NCBI GenBank assembly: GCA_015655015.1
Contig: JAATFV010000017.1
Location: 1-45,545 of the forward strand
Source of the DNA: Chitinophagales bacterium
GTDB lineage: Bacteria > Bacteroidota > Bacteroidia > Chitinophagales > Chitinophagaceae
Reading direction: 5' to 3'
Length of the DNA: 45,545 bases
Made by a program: the position numbers and the translations under genes. How positions within the stretch are numbered: the first letter of the stretch is position 1; every line of letters begins with the position of its first letter. The notes below the pieces were generated by a model. The model was not told where the DNA came from. It saw nothing but the letters and a program-made list of their open reading frames with translations, and searched no databases. This document shows, in pieces, positions 23,092 to 31,137 of the stretch.

Positions 23092-25986
23092 TTAAAGATT
23101 GACCGTGACGCGGCCAAAGAGGTATCTACCGTTGAATCCGAATTGAGATACTGTCCTTGCATAGGTAAATCTCCCTGTAGAAGTGTTCCCATAATGTGTC
23201 TGTTTGTCCGGGTATACGTCAAATAAATTGTTGCCGCCGATATTGAGGGTGACTATTTTATTGATAGTATAGCTAAAGCTGAGATCGGTGAGCACCTTGC
23301 CTCCGAAAGTCTGATCGAGGGTCTCTACCTTGTTATTATCGAAAGCATTGGCGGAGAAATTGCCGCCGCCCGTGCTGTCGGCGAGATAGCTCACTTTTCC
23401 AAAATGAGACAAACGCACCAGGACTCCATATTTCCCCAGCTTATACTGGGCTGTGAAAATATCTTTTTGATTGGGACTTTCCACTTCTATACGCGCCTGG
23501 TCCTGCCGGGTGAAGTATTTGTTGAGCTGACCCGAATTGATCAGCACTTCAGATCCATGGATGATGATCTTTCCGTCGGAGCCTCTTCTCACCCTGTTCT
23601 GAATAGAGGAATGGGCGAGGCTTAAATTGAGACTTTGATTATGTCCCCAGGCTGTCGAATAGCTTAATACGCCTTCAATGCCTTTTGACCGGGTGTTGAT
23701 ACCATTGGCAAATACGGAGGCCGTCTGGGCTCCCGCATTAAATAATGCCGCGCTGAGGTCCGCATTATTACCCCCGCTGAAGGTATTGGAAAGGATGATG
23801 CGGTTTTTAATGTCGATCTGGTAAGCGTCGACCGTCAGATCGAGCCCTTTCGAAATTTTGGCGGTAGCTCCCAGTGAGTAGGAGATGGATGTCTCCTGTT
23901 TGAGGGAAGGGATCCCCAGGATCTGCGCGATCTTCGAATCATTGGTAAAGGTGCCGGCCTGGGTGGGCGTCAATACTCCACCCGATTGGATGAAGAGGGT
24001 CGTGACCTTGGAATAGTGCTCCTGCTGTAAAGACGGCGCACGGAATCCGGTGGAGGTTGCCCCTCTAAGACTGAGCCAGTCGGTCAGCTTGTAGCGGGTG
24101 GCAATTTTATAGTTCAGGGTAGATCCGAAGTCCGAAAAATGTTCAAAACGCAATGCTCCGGCAACCAGCCATTGCCTGGTGATGTCCAGCTCATTGTCCG
24201 AATACAGGGAAAAGCTGGTGCGGTGCCAGCTGCCGGCATTGGAGGGTATGAAACCTGCGAATACCTGTGCGCCGGCCGCTACTGCCAGGTTGTTGTCCGT
24301 CGTCAGGTTGGCGTATGAGTTGTACTCTCCTGCGTCGATGCCATAACCGTCGACCCGGAATTCTGCGCCGAAAGCGGTATTCAGCCCCTGCAGCACTTTA
24401 TGGTTTTTAGAAAGGTCGACATTGGTAACGGCCTGCTGCAATTTTGTCTTGCCGCTGTTGAAGCTGGTCTGCAATTGGGAAGGAGTAATGCCGGGCACAA
24501 AGGCCTGGGTGTAGTTCACGGAGTTACTGACGAGGTAGGTATAGGAATTAGCGCCGAAGGTCTCGCTGGCATCCAGCCGCCAGGAGCCGAGCTTGCCCCT
24601 AACGCCTGCACTCACATGATAATCTCTCACTTTTGAATTTTCTCCCGGCAAAAAACCGTTGGGGTAAAGTGAGAGCAAATTGTTGACGGCCGTGGCTGAA
24701 GCGGGATTGCTGGAAGGGAAGTTAGAGCCGGTGCCGCCTACGGCGATCGTGTAGGGATAACGGTACAGGCCTGCCGTGAAACCATCCTTCCTGTTGGCGA
24801 TCGCGGTGGCATATAATTCCAGATCCTTCGAAAGAGGATAGCCGAAATTGACGACAAAGCTGCCTCCTTTAATTTCCGAATTTCCTACCTGCATGTCAAA
24901 ATTATTCCGGTTGAGCCCTTTGGTCGCATTGATGCTGTCAGAGCGCTCGTTGCCGTTCACCTTGGGCCAGAGCTGCCCGGTATAGGTTCCCACCCGGTTG
25001 GAAGAGCCGCGATGCAGATACTCTGCGCTTAATTCCAGGTAACCTTTCTTCAGGGGAATGCCGTAGTTGGCGGATGCCTCGACATTCCGTCCGTCCGTAA
25101 GGCTGGTATGACCGGGAAGCTGCGGGCTGGAAGGATTTAACTTATTCCAGGAATAGTTCTTATCATAGCTGGTCACATTGGCGCCGTAGGAGGCGTTGAG
25201 GATCAATCCCGTCCTTCGTTTCAATACGATATTGATGACGCCTGCTATGGCATCGGAACCATATTGTGCAGAAGCTCCGTCGCGCAGAATTTCAATGCGG
25301 TCGATAGAGCTGGCCGGAATGGAGTTCAGGTCGGTGCCTACCGTACCCCGGTTCACCGTTCCATTGACATTCACCAGGGAGTTTTGATGGTATCTTTTCC
25401 CGTTTACCAGCACCAATACCTGGTCGGGTCCCAGGCCCCGTAACTGTGCCGGGTCGATATGGTCCGTACCGTCTCCCAGTGCCTGGCGTACCGAATTGAA
25501 AGAAGGGGCAAGATAGGTCAGCAATTGGGTCACATCCAGCTGACCTACTTCGTTGGCAATGTTTTTCAGGGGAATGACATCTACCGGAACGGCGCCATCC
25601 GTGCTGCTGCGTCTTGGATTCCGGGAGCCTACTATGACGACCGATTCCTGTACGGAAGCGGCTTCTTCGAGAGATACATCCTGTGTGACCGTACTGCCCG
25701 CCCCGATGGTGACCGTTATTGTCTGCGGGGCATGCCCGATATAGGCGAATACGAGGCTGTAGGTCCCCGGCGGCAGCTTCAGGCTATAAAACCCGGCATT
25801 ATCGGCGGAAACGCCTCTTCTTGTTCCCTCTACCCGGATGGAGGTCCCGGCCAGGGGATTGCCGGATGCGTCTTTGATCGTTCCGGTGACGGTGCCGGTG
25901 GGGTTCTGGGCATTGGCCCATGTTGCGAATAGGAGTAAAAGGAAGATCGCGATGGTGTTGAATGTTACAGTGAATGTTCTTCTCAT
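23092..25986 (-). CDS. TonB-dependent receptor with N-terminal carboxypeptidase-like domain
   Basis: A 964-residue outer-membrane receptor not of the SusC type. A signal peptide ends near ANAQN. A carboxypeptidase-regulatory-like domain covers about residues 28-108, then a TonB-box-like ESVVIVGSRNPRRSS. The plug covers about 120-245 with GLGPDQVLVLVNGKRYHQ, RIEILRDGASAQYGSDAIAGVINIVLK, which are classic plug motifs. The 22-strand barrel fills the rest. There is no SusD partner, so a ligand such as an iron complex, vitamin or small glycan is possible; I cannot tell which. The leader upstream carries a 42-codon ORF and an attenuator-like structure, so expression is probably controlled after initiation. 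Confidence 0.95.
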   Translation of the reverse strand: MRRTFTVTFNTIAIFLLLLFATWANAQNPTGTVTGTIKDASGNPLAGTSIRVEGTRRGVSADNAGFYSLKLPPGTYSLVFAYIGHAPQTITVTIGAGSTVTQDVSLEEAASVQESVVIVGSRNPRRSSTDGAVPVDVIPLKNIANEVGQLDVTQLLTYLAPSFNSVRQALGDGTDHIDPAQLRGLGPDQVLVLVNGKRYHQNSLVNVNGTVNRGTVGTDLNSIPASSIDRIEILRDGASAQYGSDAIAGVINIVLKRRTGLILNASYGANVTSYDKNYSWNKLNPSSPQLPGHTSLTDGRNVEASANYGIPLKKGYLELSAEYLHRGSSNRVGTYTGQLWPKVNGNERSDSINATKGLNRNNFDMQVGNSEIKGGSFVVNFGYPLSKDLELYATAIANRKDGFTAGLYRYPYTIAVGGTGSNFPSSNPASATAVNNLLSLYPNGFLPGENSKVRDYHVSAGVRGKLGSWRLDASETFGANSYTYLVSNSVNYTQAFVPGITPSQLQTSFNSGKTKLQQAVTNVDLSKNHKVLQGLNTAFGAEFRVDGYGIDAGEYNSYANLTTDNNLAVAAGAQVFAGFIPSNAGSWHRTSFSLYSDNELDITRQWLVAGALRFEHFSDFGSTLNYKIATRYKLTDWLSLRGATSTGFRAPSLQQEHYSKVTTLFIQSGGVLTPTQAGTFTNDSKIAQILGIPSLKQETSISYSLGATAKISKGLDLTVDAYQIDIKNRIILSNTFSGGNNADLSAALFNAGAQTASVFANGINTRSKGIEGVLSYSTAWGHNQSLNLSLAHSSIQNRVRRGSDGKIIIHGSEVLINSGQLNKYFTRQDQARIEVESPNQKDIFTAQYKLGKYGVLVRLSHFGKVSYLADSTGGGNFSANAFDNNKVETLDQTFGGKVLTDLSFSYTINKIVTLNIGGNNLFDVYPDKQTHYGNTSTGRFTYARTVSQFGFNGRYLFGRVTVNL

Positions 25987-26003
25987 AAAAATGGTTTTGA
26001 TGT

Positions 26004-26132
26004 TTAGATATGTCGGGCCGGAATAAAAAAGCCTTTCAGGTTGCTGAAAGGCTTAAAAATATGCTGAACGATAGGGGTCAGGTTAAGCCTTTCCTGTATG
26101 ATAAACACAGCCGACAACACGTTGTGCTGCAT
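26004..26132 (-). CDS. Candidate 42-residue leader peptide ORF upstream of the TonB receptor
   Basis: An ATG at 26132 opens a 42-codon frame ending in TAA at 26004, 17 bases before the receptor ATG. It runs MQHNVLSAVFII (residues 1-12), LNLTPIVQHIF (16-26), KPFSNLKGFF (27-36), IPARHI (37-42). It starts about 37 bases after the predicted transcription start and spans both alternative hairpins of the leader, so ribosome position could decide which forms. The PFSNLK motif recurs in the short ORF before SusC at 34545. No single amino acid is enriched, so classic amino-acid attenuation is not indicated. Translation is unproven. Confidence 0.4.
   Translation of the reverse strand: MQHNVLSAVFIIQERLNLTPIVQHIFKPFSNLKGFFIPARHI
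26029..26054 (-). terminator. Terminator-like hairpin in the TonB-receptor leader
   Basis: On the minus strand AAGCCTTTCAG (26054-26044) and CTGAAAGGCTT (26039-26029) pair perfectly around the loop CAAC, and the stem runs straight into a run of six T (26030-26025). This is the form of an intrinsic terminator, yet it lies 43 bases before the receptor start codon and after the receptor's own promoter, so it can act as an attenuator. It could also end read-through from the GH10 gene. Confidence 0.75.
26083..26129 (-). promoter_or_regulatory. Upstream hairpin and anti-terminator arm of the TonB-receptor leader
   Basis: A first hairpin is formed by CAGCACAA (26129-26122) and TTGT..GCTG (26117-26108) around loop CGTG. 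Downstream, GAAAGGCTTAA (26093-26083) is perfectly complementary over 11 bases to TTAAGCCTTTC (26056-26046), which is the first arm of the terminator hairpin. The two pairings exclude each other, the usual layout of an anti-terminator/terminator switch. Confidence 0.55.
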
Positions 26133-26175
26133 GATCTGTTTGTTCTGATATGAGGGGTATAGGCCATTTCGGGGT

Positions 26176-26183
26176 CAAAGATA
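26176..26183 (-). promoter_or_regulatory. Bacteroidota -7 box (TATCTTTG) for the TonB-receptor leader
   Basis: TATCTTTG on the minus strand fully matches TAnnTTTG. It gives a leader of about 180 bases before the receptor start. The base run at the -33 position is not TTTG; a dyad occupies that place, suggesting activator or repressor control. Confidence 0.5.
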
Positions 26184-26200
26184 ATTATAGATTCGGAATG

Positions 26201-26217
26201 TCTACCATATTTGTAGA
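26201..26217. promoter_or_regulatory. Dyad TCTAC-N7-GTAGA upstream of the TonB-receptor promoter
   Basis: TCTAC (26201-26205) and GTAGA (26213-26217) flank seven bases. It covers the -33 region of the promoter at 26176-26183, as an operator would. The binding protein is unknown. Confidence 0.45.
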
Positions 26218-26230
26218 TTATTTTATTATT

Positions 26231-27310
26231 TTAGAAGTTCACCACTTCCCAATATGCTTTTTTGGGAAGCCCCTTCGTATCGAATAATAAAGGGTAATTT
26301 TTCCTGCCGGGAACGGGGTATTCGTCCAGCCAGGTGTGCCGGTCGGTCACGTTCCAGAAAGTAAGGCCATTGAGAGCTCCTTTATAATCCCGGAAGATAG
26401 AAAACACTTTTTTGTATTGGACTGTCTGGCGCTGTTCCTGCTCCGGGGTAAGGGTGTCGGATTCATCCGGCCGCCGGGCCCTTTTGTTCTTTTCCCAGGG
26501 ATAAACGGAGATATCCAGTTCCGTGATCTGTACCTTGAGTCCCAGGGAGGAGAATCGGTCGATGGTCGCCCGGAGCTCTTTTTCTGAAGGTTCATAAATA
26601 GACCAATGCGCCTGGATCCCTACCCCGGTAATGGGCACCCCCGCGTCACGCAGCTGTTTGAGCAGCTTGTAGACACGTTCTCTTTTCTCCGGGCGCTCTG
26701 TATTATAATCGTTGTAAAAAAGCTGTGCGTCAGGATCGGCCTGATGGGCATATTCAAAGGCTTTGGCTATAAAGTCCTCTCCGCAGATCTGGCGCCATAA
26801 GGAATTACGGAGGAAGCGGGTGCTGTCGTCATCGATGGCTTCATTCACCACATCCCAGGCATAGATCTTTCCTTTATAGCGGCTCACTACAGTAGTGATA
26901 TGCTCTTTCAGGCGCTGCAGCAGCACTTCTTTGGTAACCTGTCCGCCCTGGTCGTTCTTAAAGAGCCAGCCGGGTGTCTGTTCATGCCAGCATAAGTTAT
27001 GACCGCGGACTTTCAATCCATGCGCCTGTGCAAAGTCGACAATGCCGTCGGCATCCTTCCAGTAATAGCGGTGTTCTTCCGGGTGGATGGGCCCCATCTT
27101 CATCGCATTTTCCGGCGTCAGGCTATTGAATTGCCGGAGGATGAGTATGGAGTCCGGTCCGTTGAGAGAACGGGGGCTTACGGCTACGCCGATGGGGAAA
27201 TAGTTTGCGTAGTAGTCTTTCAGGCCTTTGGATGGGATAAGGGATTGCGCAAAACTCCGGTTGCCGGCCATTACCGGGAACAGGAAAATGATAACAAACA
27301 GTTTATTCAT
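26231..27310 (-). CDS. GH10 endo-1,4-beta-xylanase, secreted
   Basis: A 359-residue single-domain GH10 xylanase that cuts internal beta-1,4 bonds in xylan. The signal peptide ends at SFAQS. Motifs in order are SLTPENAMKMGPIHPEE, VRGHNLCWHEQTPGW, AWDVVNEAID with acid/base Glu157, VGIQAHWSIYEP, and QITELDISV with nucleophile Glu264; FWNVTDRHTWLDE closes the barrel. No carbohydrate-binding module is attached. The start codon overlaps the GH115 stop by 8 bases, so the two are probably translationally coupled. It is the last gene of the LacI-GH67-SDR-GH115-GH10 operon and should make substituted xylo-oligosaccharides for the other enzymes. Confidence 0.97.
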   Translation of the reverse strand: MNKLFVIIFLFPVMAGNRSFAQSLIPSKGLKDYYANYFPIGVAVSPRSLNGPDSILILRQFNSLTPENAMKMGPIHPEEHRYYWKDADGIVDFAQAHGLKVRGHNLCWHEQTPGWLFKNDQGGQVTKEVLLQRLKEHITTVVSRYKGKIYAWDVVNEAIDDDSTRFLRNSLWRQICGEDFIAKAFEYAHQADPDAQLFYNDYNTERPEKRERVYKLLKQLRDAGVPITGVGIQAHWSIYEPSEKELRATIDRFSSLGLKVQITELDISVYPWEKNKRARRPDESDTLTPEQEQRQTVQYKKVFSIFRDYKGALNGLTFWNVTDRHTWLDEYPVPGRKNYPLLFDTKGLPKKAYWEVVNF

Positions 27311-30308
27311 GAGTTTGGTTTTTCTCTCTGGAGGTAATGTTTATACGACGACTTTCCGGCGGCCCCAGGTAAGAGGGCCGCACTCCCCCGGCATCGACTA
27401 CGATCTTTTGCAGCACCACACCAGGATCTACCATCCGGAATTTTAACGTATGCCGGCCCGGTGCAGTGATCCGGTGCTGTGTGACCATGATCCGGATGTT
27501 GTCGGCTACCGATTGTTCCCAACTTCGCATAGTGGGGTCAGCTGCCAGGTTGACGATCTGCGGCGCCTCTTCGTCGAAGGAAATGCCATAACGGAGACGG
27601 CCTGTGCCGGAGAAGTCCAGGGTGGGGGAGCAGTAGACCTGCACGTTAACGACTCCGCTGTCAGACAGATACAGATCGTATTGGAGCCGGGGGCTGTTCC
27701 CGCCGGGTGTTTGTGTGGGGGCGGTGACAGGGACCGCCTGCATCCCTGAAAGCGTACGGCCCAGCCCTGGTATGCGCTGCCATTTCACGGGTCCTGTTCC
27801 TATGGCTTTTGTATAATGCTCCGCTTCCATAGAGACATAACCGGAGGCTTCGAAAAAGACCGTTCCCTTGCCTTTTTTGGGATAAGTCGGGTTGTTAACA
27901 GATGTTATTACTATGACACGCTGGCTATCCGAACCCGTAATCGTGATGGGAATGGACTGTTTGCCCTTCGGCGCTTTTTGCCAATCCACGGTGATCCACA
28001 ATCGTTCCTGCTGATCGATCCTTCCTTTTGAGGAGCTGATATGCAACCATGGCGCCTGTGTTGTAGCCGTATATTCGAAAGAGGACTGGCCGCGATTGAA
28101 CACCTCGATATAACTATTATTTTGTCCCCATGGCTCCAGGACAGGCAGAACTGCTGGCTCTGTTGATTCCGGCCACCAGGCGTCAGACCCTTCAATGGCG
28201 ACACCCCAGCCACCGGATCGGTCGGTTGGTGCGGGACGGGCGGCTGAAAGGGACTGCTCAGCCGGATGGCTCCAATCGATGGTCTGTACGTCCGGCATTT
28301 TATTTACCGGGGGCTGTTGCCAATAAGTATAACCGATATGCGTCTGGTCCATCATGTGATCCCATTTGCCGGCAGCCATTTCCTTGTTGTAATAACGGGA
28401 AAGGAGGGAGTCCTGAATATATAGCGCTGTCACCCGGTCTGCCCATTCATTCGTTGAGACCCGCCCTTGTGAAGCGTAGGACCTGTTCTTTGCCGCAGCA
28501 ACATATAGCTCATTCAGGTTGGCGCAGGCTTTTACAGGATAGAGCACTAATTGATAATAAGCGTCCCGATAGTCAGCTGGCAATAACTTATAAATGGAGT
28601 CAGCCTGCCCGGCCAGTTTGTTGTAATCAGCGACCACTGTCCCGGCTTCCCGGTAATTGAGCAAGCTATAGGTATCTGGAGACAGCAGCTCGGGCTTGCG
28701 GCGGCCATTGTATTTTGTATAGCTGGTGAGGATCCTGGCAATGGCATTCGCGAGACGGGGCCCGAATTGCCGGGCCGCCCAATCGCGTGTATATTCAGGC
28801 AGTCGTTCTGCCGGCCATTTACCGGGGTCCCAGGCATAGTCCAGGAAAAATTCGGTAGGGAATTCAAGGGGCTTGATATCCCCAATGTTCACGATCCAGA
28901 TCCTGTCCACACCATGCTGCCAGGCCAGGTGCATCTGTTCCCAGACCCTTGCAATGGGATTGGTATTCACCCATTTATAGTTCCGGGGACCGCCTACATA
29001 GTCGAAGTGATAATAGATGCCATAACCGCCTCCCCGGACCGGCTCTCCGGCTTTGGGCAGTTTCCGGATATTCCCCCAGTTGTCGTCGCATAATAACAAG
29101 GTTACGTCATCGGGGACCCGCATGCCTTTATCATAATAATCCTGTACTTCCTTATATAAAGCCCAGCTTTGTGGAATGGCGGCAGGGGATTTGCCCGTGA
29201 CCTCTCCGATGATCCTGCGCTGATTGCTTACGATCTTTTCCAGCAGGGCGATATTGCTCCCTTCCTCCATCGGCTTGTCTCCGTCACCCCGCATACCAAC
29301 GGTTACAATGCTCTCGTGGTTTCCCATATGTTCGATCCCTTTCTTCCAGAAGCTGTCCAGGACGGCGGCATTCGTTTCATAGTTCCAGGGGCCGGCGCCA
29401 TAACGTTTCCACTCCTGCTGGGCACGGAGCATCGGCTCATGGTGAGAGGTGCCCATCACGATGCCGTATTTATCCGCCAGGATGGGATTGAGCGTATCAT
29501 CGTCATTGAAAGCATTCCCCCACATGGCAGGCCATAGGTAATTCGCTTTCATCCGTAATAATAATTCAAACACTTTTTCATAGACGGCATGATTGACGCC
29601 GCCGAATTTTTCCTTTGTCCAGCCTGAGAAGGCGGGCGCTTCATCATTGATAAAGAAACCCCGGTATTTTACGGCGGGTGGCCCTTGCAACCAGCCCCCC
29701 TTTTTCACATAAACGGCTGCTTTTTTCTTCACGGGGACATCGGCCCACCAGTACCAGGGTGATACTCCCATTTGTCGGGAGAGCTCAAAGACCCCGTAGG
29801 CTGTGCCTCTCCGGTCACTGCCGGTTATGAGGAGGGCGTGATCGATCCCTTTAAAGGGATGGCCGGCTACCTGGATGGCAGATGCTTCCCATTTGCCCTG
29901 AAGATTTTTTATAGTGTTTTTTATTTGGCTGAGACTATTTCCCGGAGAGGCTCTTTCGGCCACAACATCCATAGGGCCTTTGGCGAGCTGCTTTATAAGC
30001 GGGCTTCTGTCAACACTGCCGATAATGATCAGGTTTTGCGCGGAGGCTGGCATTTGATGAAGGATCTCCGGGCGCTGGCCGGTGACCCTTTCGATATCCT
30101 GTTGAAGGAAGGTCGCGGCTTTTTGCACCAACCAGTGGTCGGCAGTGTCTACATAAATAGCTGTTGCCCGGAACCCGGATGCGTTTGCCAGATTACCGGT
30201 AACGACCGGGAAGGCGCCTGCCTCTTTCTTTTCCACGATAAGATGCTGAGCATGCAGCGTACCGAAAAAAAGGGGCACTAAAAGAACGAGAGATATTGCG
30301 TATCTCAT
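27303..30308 (-). CDS. GH115 xylan alpha-1,2-glucuronidase, secreted
   Basis: A 1001-residue exported enzyme that removes (4-O-methyl)-glucuronic acid from internal xylose residues of polymeric xylan. The start at 30308 (MRYAISLVLLVPLFFGTLHAQ) gives a clean signal peptide; a start 10 codons upstream does not. Family features include SDRRGTAYGVFELSRQMGVSPWYWWADVPV, KYRGFFINDEAPAFSGW, FELLLRMKANYLWPAMWGNAF, GTSHHEPMLRAQQEW and VTVGMRGDGD. The C-terminal beta-sandwich domain runs from about residue 835 (FFEASGYVSMEAEHY). Length and order match GH115 proteins of Bacteroides and Streptomyces. It lies between the SDR and the GH10 gene, which it overlaps by 8 bases. With GH67 it gives the locus two alpha-glucuronidase types. 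Confidence 0.95.
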   Translation of the reverse strand: MRYAISLVLLVPLFFGTLHAQHLIVEKKEAGAFPVVTGNLANASGFRATAIYVDTADHWLVQKAATFLQQDIERVTGQRPEILHQMPASAQNLIIIGSVDRSPLIKQLAKGPMDVVAERASPGNSLSQIKNTIKNLQGKWEASAIQVAGHPFKGIDHALLITGSDRRGTAYGVFELSRQMGVSPWYWWADVPVKKKAAVYVKKGGWLQGPPAVKYRGFFINDEAPAFSGWTKEKFGGVNHAVYEKVFELLLRMKANYLWPAMWGNAFNDDDTLNPILADKYGIVMGTSHHEPMLRAQQEWKRYGAGPWNYETNAAVLDSFWKKGIEHMGNHESIVTVGMRGDGDKPMEEGSNIALLEKIVSNQRRIIGEVTGKSPAAIPQSWALYKEVQDYYDKGMRVPDDVTLLLCDDNWGNIRKLPKAGEPVRGGGYGIYYHFDYVGGPRNYKWVNTNPIARVWEQMHLAWQHGVDRIWIVNIGDIKPLEFPTEFFLDYAWDPGKWPAERLPEYTRDWAARQFGPRLANAIARILTSYTKYNGRRKPELLSPDTYSLLNYREAGTVVADYNKLAGQADSIYKLLPADYRDAYYQLVLYPVKACANLNELYVAAAKNRSYASQGRVSTNEWADRVTALYIQDSLLSRYYNKEMAAGKWDHMMDQTHIGYTYWQQPPVNKMPDVQTIDWSHPAEQSLSAARPAPTDRSGGWGVAIEGSDAWWPESTEPAVLPVLEPWGQNNSYIEVFNRGQSSFEYTATTQAPWLHISSSKGRIDQQERLWITVDWQKAPKGKQSIPITITGSDSQRVIVITSVNNPTYPKKGKGTVFFEASGYVSMEAEHYTKAIGTGPVKWQRIPGLGRTLSGMQAVPVTAPTQTPGGNSPRLQYDLYLSDSGVVNVQVYCSPTLDFSGTGRLRYGISFDEEAPQIVNLAADPTMRSWEQSVADNIRIMVTQHRITAPGRHTLKFRMVDPGVVLQKIVVDAGGVRPSYLGPPESRRINITSREKNQTHE

Positions 30309-30377
30309 GGGGCAATCATTTAGATTGAAAAAAAACATCCGCCATTAATCCCGGGCGGCAACAGGTAAGGGGCATAC

Positions 30378-31124
30378 TTAAAACCCGATAGAATTGCCTC
30401 CATCCACGGGTAAGATCACCCCGGTGATATATTGCGCGTTGCCGGAGGCAAGGAATAAAGCCGCCCCGCCAATATCTGCGGGTTCTCCCAGCTTACCCAT
30501 CGGCGTCCGGGATAACACCTTCTGCTTTCTTTCTGCATCCCCATTCAGGGCCTTTTCGGACATATCCGTTGCAATAAATCCGGGAGCGATACAATTCACA
30601 CGGATGCCCATAGGGGATAGTTCTACAGCCATCGCCCGGGTCATTCCTTCGATGGCGGCTTTGGAAGCCGTATAGGCAATCACTTTGGGTATTCCGTATT
30701 GGGAAGCCATAGAGCTGATATTGATGATACAGCCGCTCTCTTTTTTGATCATCTCTTTCACCACTTCTCTTGACAAGGCAAAGATGGCGGTGACATTGGT
30801 GTGCAGGATACGCTGAAAGTCGTCGTCGCTGACTTCCGTAAGATCTTTTTTCATGTTGATGCCGGCATTGTTCACCAGGATATCGATCCCCCCAAATCCG
30901 GCGGTCACCTGGCTTACCAGGCCGGGCAGGGCCTGCAGGTCATTCAGGTCCAGCCGGATCGTATGGCATAATTCTCCCAGACTTTCTTTAGCGGCTGCTA
31001 ATTTCTGCTCGTCACGGCCTACAATGATCGTCTGAATATTGTCCTGCACGAATTTTTCTGCGATGGCTAGTCCGATCCCTGATCCCCCTCCTGTAATAAG
31101 CGCTATTCTTTTAGGTGTTTTCAT
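30378..31124 (-). CDS. SDR-family oxidoreductase in the glucuronoxylan operon
   Basis: A 248-residue classical short-chain dehydrogenase. It has TGGGSGIG near residue 11, ILVNNAG, the catalytic Ser in IINISSMASQYG, YTASK as the YxxxK pair, and the ending YITGVILPVDGGNS. It has no signal peptide, so it acts in the cytoplasm. It lies 13 bases after GH67 and 69 bases before GH115, in an operon whose other products release glucuronic acid. A role in uronate catabolism, such as reduction of fructuronate to mannonate or a ketogluconate step, is a reasonable inference from context, but the sequence alone gives only the superfamily. It is unrelated in locus to the SDR at 13899. Confidence 0.9.
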   Translation of the reverse strand: MKTPKRIALITGGGSGIGLAIAEKFVQDNIQTIIVGRDEQKLAAAKESLGELCHTIRLDLNDLQALPGLVSQVTAGFGGIDILVNNAGINMKKDLTEVSDDDFQRILHTNVTAIFALSREVVKEMIKKESGCIINISSMASQYGIPKVIAYTASKAAIEGMTRAMAVELSPMGIRVNCIAPGFIATDMSEKALNGDAERKQKVLSRTPMGKLGEPADIGGAALFLASGNAQYITGVILPVDGGNSIGF

Positions 31125-31137
31125 ATTGGTTGGTCCT

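Noticed and set aside
25987..26200. Known riboswitch (SAM or cobalamin class) before the TonB receptor
   Set aside because: None of the conserved core sequences of those classes that I can recall are present by eye; only the terminator and anti-terminator pairing are clear.
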